Source: Tsukamurella sp. M9C (GTDB taxonomy: Bacteria > Actinomycetota > Actinomycetes > Mycobacteriales > Mycobacteriaceae). Taken from it: a stretch of DNA of 64,000 bases. The position numbers were made by a program, and so were the translations under genes. Below the pieces are notes generated by a model. It searched no databases, was not told the DNA's origin, and saw only the letters and a list, made by a program, of their open reading frames with translations. Below are positions 59,886 to 64,000 of the stretch, piece by piece (within the stretch, counting starts at the first letter, position 1; the number at the start of each line of letters is the position of its first letter). The DNA lies in NCBI RefSeq assembly GCF_020169415.1, contig NZ_JAIULG010000006.1, positions 57,733-121,732 of the forward strand. Reading direction: 5' to 3'.

Positions 59886-61291
59886 GACGCCGGGTACTGC
59901 GCCAGGGCTCCGGCGAGGGGCCCGGGGACCCGGGCGACGATCCGCGTACCGTCGGCCTCGTGCTCGGCGCTGACGACGGTGCCCTCGGCGTGGATCCGCG
60001 CGACGAGGTCGCCGCGGTCGTAGGGCAGGAGTGTGCTGACCTCGACGTCGCCCGCGGTGATGAGCTGCGTCATCCGCTCGAGCAGCTCGTCGATGCCCTC
60101 GCGCGAATGCGCCGAGACGAAGACCGCCTCGGGCAGCGCGACGCGCAGCTGGGCCAGCACCACCGGATCGGCGGCGTCGATCTTGTTGACCACGAGCAAC
60201 TCCCGCGGCAGCGACGCCTCCCGCTCCCCCGCGACATCGCGCAGGACCTGCCGCACGGCGTCGATCTGGCGCTGCGGCATCACGTCGCTGCCGTCGACGA
60301 CGTGCAGCAGCAGGTCGGCGTCGACGACCTCCTCGAGCGTCGACCGGAAGGCCTCGACGAGCTGGGTGGGCAGGTGCCGCACGAAGCCGACGGTGTCGGT
60401 GAGGACGACGTCGCGGCCGTCCGTGAGCACGCCCTGCCGGGTGGTCGGGTCGAGGGTGGCGAACAGCGCGTTCTGCACCAGCACGCCGGCGTCGGTGAGC
60501 GCGTTGAGCAGGCTCGACTTCCCGGCGTTGGTGTACCCGGCGATCGCCACGGCGGGTACGCCCGAGCGGCGACGCGAGCCACGCTTGGTGTCCCGGGCCT
60601 GCTTCATGCCCTTGATCTCGCGGCGCAGCTTCGCCATCCGCTCACGGATCCGGCGACGGTCGGTCTCGATCTTCGTCTCACCCGGACCACGGAGGCCCAC
60701 GCCGCCGTTGCTGCCCGCGCGACCGCCGGCCTGCCGGGACAGCGCCTCGCCCCAACCGCGCAGGCGGGGCAGCATGTACTCCATCTGCGCAAGGCTGACC
60801 TGCGCCTTGCCCTCGCGGGACGTCGCGTGCTGGGCGAAGATGTCGAGGATCAGGGCGGTGCGGTCGATGACCTTGACCTTCACCACCTTCTCCAGGGCGT
60901 TGAGCTGCGCGGGCGTGAGCTCGCCGTCGCAGATCACCGTGTCGGCGCCGGTCGCGAGCACGACCTCGCGGAGTTCGTGCGCCTTGCCGGAGCCGATGTA
61001 GGTGGCGGGGTCGGGCCGGTCGCGACGCTGGATCAGTCCCTCGAGGACCGCGGAGCCCGCGGTTTCGGCCAGTGCCTTGAGCTCGGCGAGCGAGGCGTCG
61101 GCCTGCGCCGCGGAGCCGGAGGTCCACACGCCCACGAGCACGACCTGCTCGAGACGCAACTGGCGGTATTCGACCTCGGTGACGTCGTCGAGCTCGGTCG
61201 AGAGGCCGACGACGCGACGGAGCGACGAACGCTCCTGCAACTGGAGTTCGCCGACGGTCGGGGCCGGCTCCCAGGTATCCATGTCTGTCAT
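59882..61291 (-). CDS. hflX: Ribosome-splitting GTPase HflX
   Basis: 469 aa. N-terminal HflX domain, linker RGPGETKIETDRRRIRERM, GTPase motifs GYTNAGKSS (P-loop), DTVGF (G3) and NKID (G4). HflX splits stalled 70S ribosomes under stress. ATG 61291 with GGAGG 3 nt upstream; an in-frame ATG at 61282 is possible. The frame is open to 61588 but that region is dapF/intergenic. Follows dapF after 73 bp. Confidence 0.95.
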   Translation of the reverse strand: MTDMDTWEPAPTVGELQLQERSSLRRVVGLSTELDDVTEVEYRQLRLEQVVLVGVWTSGSAAQADASLAELKALAETAGSAVLEGLIQRRDRPDPATYIGSGKAHELREVVLATGADTVICDGELTPAQLNALEKVVKVKVIDRTALILDIFAQHATSREGKAQVSLAQMEYMLPRLRGWGEALSRQAGGRAGSNGGVGLRGPGETKIETDRRRIRERMAKLRREIKGMKQARDTKRGSRRRSGVPAVAIAGYTNAGKSSLLNALTDAGVLVQNALFATLDPTTRQGVLTDGRDVVLTDTVGFVRHLPTQLVEAFRSTLEEVVDADLLLHVVDGSDVMPQRQIDAVRQVLRDVAGEREASLPRELLVVNKIDAADPVVLAQLRVALPEAVFVSAHSREGIDELLERMTQLITAGDVEVSTLLPYDRGDLVARIHAEGTVVSAEHEADGTRIVARVPGPLAGALAQYPAS

Positions 61292-61364
61292 ATGCCTCCA
61301 GTGTGGCACGACGGGACGTGGGAGGTCACGCGGGTTTTCCCAGGGCTGAACGCGGCGGCCGTCG

Positions 61365-62222
61365 TCAGAGGCGCGCGGTACCGGAGGCGACGAGGCGGCT
61401 GGGCCCGCGGAGCACGGCACCGTCGGCCTCGACGGTGACGGTGACGACCCCGCCCGGCACGTGCACGTCGACCGCGCCGGTCTCGAGGCCCGCGGCGCGC
61501 AGGGCCGCGACCGCGGCGGCGACGGTGCCGGTCCCGCAGGACCGGGTCTCCCCCGAGCCGCGCTCGTGCACGCGCATGTGCACGGCACCGTCGGCCAGCG
61601 GGGTGACGACCTCGACGTTCGTGCCGTGCGGGAACAGGCCGTGGTCGAAGGTGGGCGCGCTGGCGACGTCGAGGGCCAGCAGGTCCTGCTCGGTGAGCCC
61701 GGGCACGATGCAGGCGAGGTGCGGGTTGCCCACGTCGACGGCGATCCCGGCCAGGTCGCGCCCGTCGACCCCGGCGGACGAGCTGCCGAAGACGCGGGGC
61801 ACGCCTATCGCGACGGAGACCTCGGCGGTCTCGGGGTCGGCGTGGTGCACGCGCACCGGCTTAGCGCCGGCCCGGGAGCCGACCGTGAACTCATCGCCCG
61901 CCACCAGCGCGTTCGCAGCGAGGAAGTGGGCGAAGACGCGCACGCCGTTGCCGCACATCTCGGCGATCGAGCCGTCGGAGTTGCGGTAGTCCATGAACCA
62001 GTCCTCGCGGGCCACGCCGGCGGGCAGCGCGTCGAGGACGCCGGCGTCCAGCAGCTCACCCGCGCGGGCGGCGCGGAGCACGCCGTCACCGCCGATGCCG
62101 GCGCGGCGGTCGCAGAGGGCGGCGACGAGCTCGGGCGTGAGGTCGATGTCGACGCCCGGGTCCGGCAGGATCACGAAGTCGTTCTCCGTGCCGTGGCCCT
62201 TGAGGAAGTCCACTGCGGTCAT
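61365..62222 (-). CDS. dapF: Diaminopimelate epimerase
   Basis: 285 aa. Paired catalytic cysteines Cys90 (MCGNGVRV) and Cys229 (SCGTGT), both in their signature motifs. Converts LL- to meso-diaminopimelate for peptidoglycan and lysine. ATG 62222 lies 21 bp after the miaA stop on the same strand. Gene order miaA-dapF-hflX is conserved in mycobacteria. Confidence 0.96.
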   Translation of the reverse strand: MTAVDFLKGHGTENDFVILPDPGVDIDLTPELVAALCDRRAGIGGDGVLRAARAGELLDAGVLDALPAGVAREDWFMDYRNSDGSIAEMCGNGVRVFAHFLAANALVAGDEFTVGSRAGAKPVRVHHADPETAEVSVAIGVPRVFGSSSAGVDGRDLAGIAVDVGNPHLACIVPGLTEQDLLALDVASAPTFDHGLFPHGTNVEVVTPLADGAVHMRVHERGSGETRSCGTGTVAAAVAALRAAGLETGAVDVHVPGGVVTVTVEADGAVLRGPSRLVASGTARL

Positions 62223-62243
62223 AGGAACCAGTCTACGGGCGCG

Positions 62244-63167
62244 TCATGGCCGCCACGGCGGGGCGGCGTGCGCGGCGAGCGCGGCGCCGAGCAGGTCCGG
62301 CGCCGCGGCGTCCAGCCAGACGACGCGGGGATCGCGCCGGAACCACGACCGCTGCCGGCGGACGTACCGCCGCGTGCCGATGAAGGTCAGTTCGCGCGCC
62401 TGCTCGAGGTCGTACTCGCCGTCGAGCGCGGCGAGCACTTGGGCGTAGCCGATCGCGCGGGCCGCGGTGACGCCCTCCCGCAGGCCCCGCTCCTCGAGGG
62501 CACGGACCTCGTCGACGAGACCGCCGTCGAACATGCGCCGGGTGCGCAGGTCGATCCGGGCGTCGAGTTCCTCCGTGTCGCGGTCGAGGGCGACGATCGC
62601 GGTGTCCCAGCGGGCCGGGCCGATCTCGGGCGCGGACGCGGCGAAGGGCTCGCCGGTGATGGTCACGACCTCGAGGGCGCGGACGATCCTGCGGCCGTCG
62701 GTGGTGAGGATCTTCGCGCCCGCGGCGGGGTCGAGCGCGGCCAGCTCGCGGTGCAGGGCGAGGGGCCCGACCTCGGCGAGGCGGTCCTCGAACCGCCGCC
62801 GCACGTCCGGGTCGGTCGCGGGGAAGCTCCACTCGTCGAGCAGGGCCTGGAAGTACATCATCGAGCCGCCGACGATGACCGGGGTGCGGCCCGCGGCGAG
62901 CAGCGCCTCGGCGTCGGCGCGGGCCCGCTCCTGGTAAGCGGCGACGGTGGCGGTCTCGGTCACCTCCAGCACGTCGAGCTGATGGTGCGGGATCCCGCGC
63001 CGCTCCTCGACGGGCAGCTTCGCCGTGCCGATGTCCATGCCCCGGTACATCTGCATGGCGTCGATGTTGATGATCTCGCCGTCCAGCCGTTCGGCGAGGT
63101 CGAGCGCGAGGTCCGACTTGCCGGTCGCGGTGGGGCCGACGACGGCGATCGGCCGGGTCACCGTCAC
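62244..63167 (-). CDS. miaA: tRNA dimethylallyltransferase MiaA
   Basis: 307 aa. P-loop [11 protein letters not shown] (11-21), [15 protein letters not shown], and C-terminal [18 protein letters not shown] tRNA-binding region. Adds the dimethylallyl group to A37 of tRNAs reading UNN codons. GTG 63167 overlaps the upstream stop (GTGA); the GTG at 63161 is an equally good family start. Full length. Confidence 0.95.
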   Translation of the reverse strand: MTVTRPIAVVGPTATGKSDLALDLAERLDGEIINIDAMQMYRGMDIGTAKLPVEERRGIPHHQLDVLEVTETATVAAYQERARADAEALLAAGRTPVIVGGSMMYFQALLDEWSFPATDPDVRRRFEDRLAEVGPLALHRELAALDPAAGAKILTTDGRRIVRALEVVTITGEPFAASAPEIGPARWDTAIVALDRDTEELDARIDLRTRRMFDGGLVDEVRALEERGLREGVTAARAIGYAQVLAALDGEYDLEQARELTFIGTRRYVRRQRSWFRRDPRVVWLDAAAPDLLGAALAAHAAPPWRP

Positions 63168-63787
63168 GCAGCGCCGCCGGTGGCGACGAGGTAGCCGACG
63201 CCGAACGGGGCGTCGCGGTAGAGCACGTCGACGGGGCCGCCCGCGCAGGCCTCGGCCGCGGCGCGCCAGCCGTCGTCGAGCCCGTCGACGGGGCCGCCCG
63301 CACGGACCGCGTCGACCTGGGCCTCGAAGACCGCCTCGTCCTCCGGACGGTGGCCGCCCGGCGCGCGGGCGGTCAGGGTGTTCGGTCCGTCGAGCACGAA
63401 GAGCACGCCCTCCGCGTCGGCGTCGTCGACGATCCGGGCCGCCGGCGCCGCGCTCCCCCGGAGCCAGGCGGCGAGCAGCAGCGGGAGCGGCCACGTCGGG
63501 CTGGGCGGCAGGTCGTTCGACGGTGCGCCGGGCCCCGTCGTGACGATGACGTCGGCGCCGAACCCGGCGAACGTCCCCGCAGAGGCCTCGTCGCCCCTGG
63601 TCACGGGCGCGGACGCGACGACACGCCAGGTGCGGGCGCGGGCGCCGAGCCACGCCCCCGCGGCGAGCGCGGCGCCGCGCAGCCGGTCGGCATCCGGGTC
63701 GCCGGGGGCGCCCACCAGCTCGGGAACGAGCAGCGGAGCGCCGGGGATGACGGCCACGGGCCGGTGGTCGCGCGGGGACGGGTGCAC
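63164..63787 (-). CDS. Conserved hypothetical (Rv2728c-like; possible class III dioxygenase fold)
   Basis: 207 aa Ala/Gly/Pro-rich protein conserved upstream of miaA in Mycobacteriales. GTG 63787 is the start that begins at the conserved [24 protein letters not shown]; the frame is open to TTG 63835. I recall a possible LigB-like (class III extradiol dioxygenase) fold for this family, but the metal ligands cannot be confirmed here. Coupled to miaA. Confidence 0.75.
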   Translation of the reverse strand: MHPSPRDHRPVAVIPGAPLLVPELVGAPGDPDADRLRGAALAAGAWLGARARTWRVVASAPVTRGDEASAGTFAGFGADVIVTTGPGAPSNDLPPSPTWPLPLLLAAWLRGSAAPAARIVDDADAEGVLFVLDGPNTLTARAPGGHRPEDEAVFEAQVDAVRAGGPVDGLDDGWRAAAEACAGGPVDVLYRDAPFGVGYLVATGGAA

Positions 63788-63912
63788 GAGAAGAACGCTA
63801 ATCGATCGCGCCAGGGCGCCCGCGGAGTGCTTCAATGGATCCGGGCCCGCGCGCAGTGCGGGTCCATGACGACCGGCAGCCGTGACGCGCGGCGCAGACG
63901 AAGGGGAACCCC

Positions 63913-64000
63913 GTGGCCGAGAACGACCCGATCGCCGAGACCACTCCGATCGAGAACGCCGCTCCCAAGCCGACCCCGGGCGCCCGGCCCGGCCCCAAGC
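63913..64000 (+). CDS. Probable DUF349 protein, N-terminal fragment
   Basis: Partial: 29 codons before the window ends. GTG 63913 has AAGGGG about 8 nt upstream. The Pro/Ala/Gly-rich start (KPTPGARPGPK) is typical of the actinobacterial DUF349 protein that lies next to miaA in mycobacteria (Rv2731). Divergent from the Rv2728c-like gene. Assignment rests mainly on context. Confidence 0.55.
   Translation, partial: MAENDPIAETTPIENAAPKPTPGARPGPK

Noticed and set aside
27973..63528. Dispersed motif GTTCGACGGTGCG, seen near 27973, 30989, 52218 and 63514
   Set aside because: All copies are inside coding sequence in different frames and made of favoured codons; without a genome-wide count it cannot be separated from composition.
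1..64000. tRNA, rRNA, insertion sequence or prophage
   Set aside because: No cloverleaf-like segment, rRNA stretch, transposase or integrase-like protein was recognised on either strand; codon use and G+C are even throughout.

Overview
The window is about 70% G+C, coding-dense DNA that reads as core chromosome of a mycolic-acid actinobacterium (order Mycobacteriales). The markers are sigB followed by ideR/dtxR and galE, a PAC2 protein with a coupled hydrolase, chiZ-like/nrdR divergent from lexA with mycobacterial SOS boxes, hflX-dapF-miaA, oxyR divergent from ahpCD, and small actinobacterial families (DUF3039, DUF3099, DUF7455). Gene order resembles the Mycobacterium tuberculosis sigB-to-miaA interval but with many extra genes. 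Tsukamurella or a relative is my best guess; this is inference, not proven. No rRNA, tRNA, transposase, phage gene or CRISPR array was seen, and no gap without a gene exceeds about 255 bp.

Layout. 1-8123: an acyl-CoA catabolic locus. A tightly coupled minus-strand operon (two SDRs, quinone-oxidoreductase-like protein, HAD hydrolase, FabG-like SDR, MaoC hydratase, APH-type kinase) sits beside a thiolase, a TetR regulator and an acyl-CoA dehydrogenase. Two copies of one 18-bp palindrome lie at the two promoter regions. 8158-17812: rhomboid-like protein, Tat-lipoprotein M13 peptidase, RhtA-type exporter, DUF7455, SF2 helicase, YihY protein, DUF3039, DUF3099 and a methyltransferase. 17925-24684: sigB behind an ECF-type promoter, a GNAT/acyl-CoA-ligase fusion overlapping an AcuC deacetylase, then ideR and galE. 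24719-34735: DUF4192, APC permease, a MarR/hydrolase divergon, PAC2 with two paralogous alpha/beta-hydrolases, and a DUF3516 helicase.

34736-43779: SRPBCC protein, secreted sphingomyelinase-like phosphodiesterase, DUF5997 divergent from a LysR effector domain without HTH, a cysteine-hydrolase relative without cysteine, a Uma2 nuclease, oxyR/ahpC/ahpD, and an ECF41-type sigma factor divergent from a carboxymuconolactone-decarboxylase-like protein with an exact ECF41-style promoter. 43843-53457: acetate symporter with DUF485, class III aminotransferase, hrpA, nrdR, chiZ-like gene and lexA. 53435-64000: EamA exporter/LysR divergon, folD behind a ZTP riboswitch, a two-subunit acyl-CoA dehydrogenase with a QsdR-like regulator, DUF1345, hflX, dapF, miaA, a conserved hypothetical and the start of a probable DUF349 gene.

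Themes: stress and DNA-damage control (sigB, ideR, oxyR-ahpCD, lexA-chiZ-nrdR, ECF41), acyl-CoA and acetate metabolism with lysine-acetylation control, and RNA helicase/GTPase functions. Most operon neighbours are joined by GTGA/ATGA overlaps, and several convergent pairs share stop codons or terminator stems.
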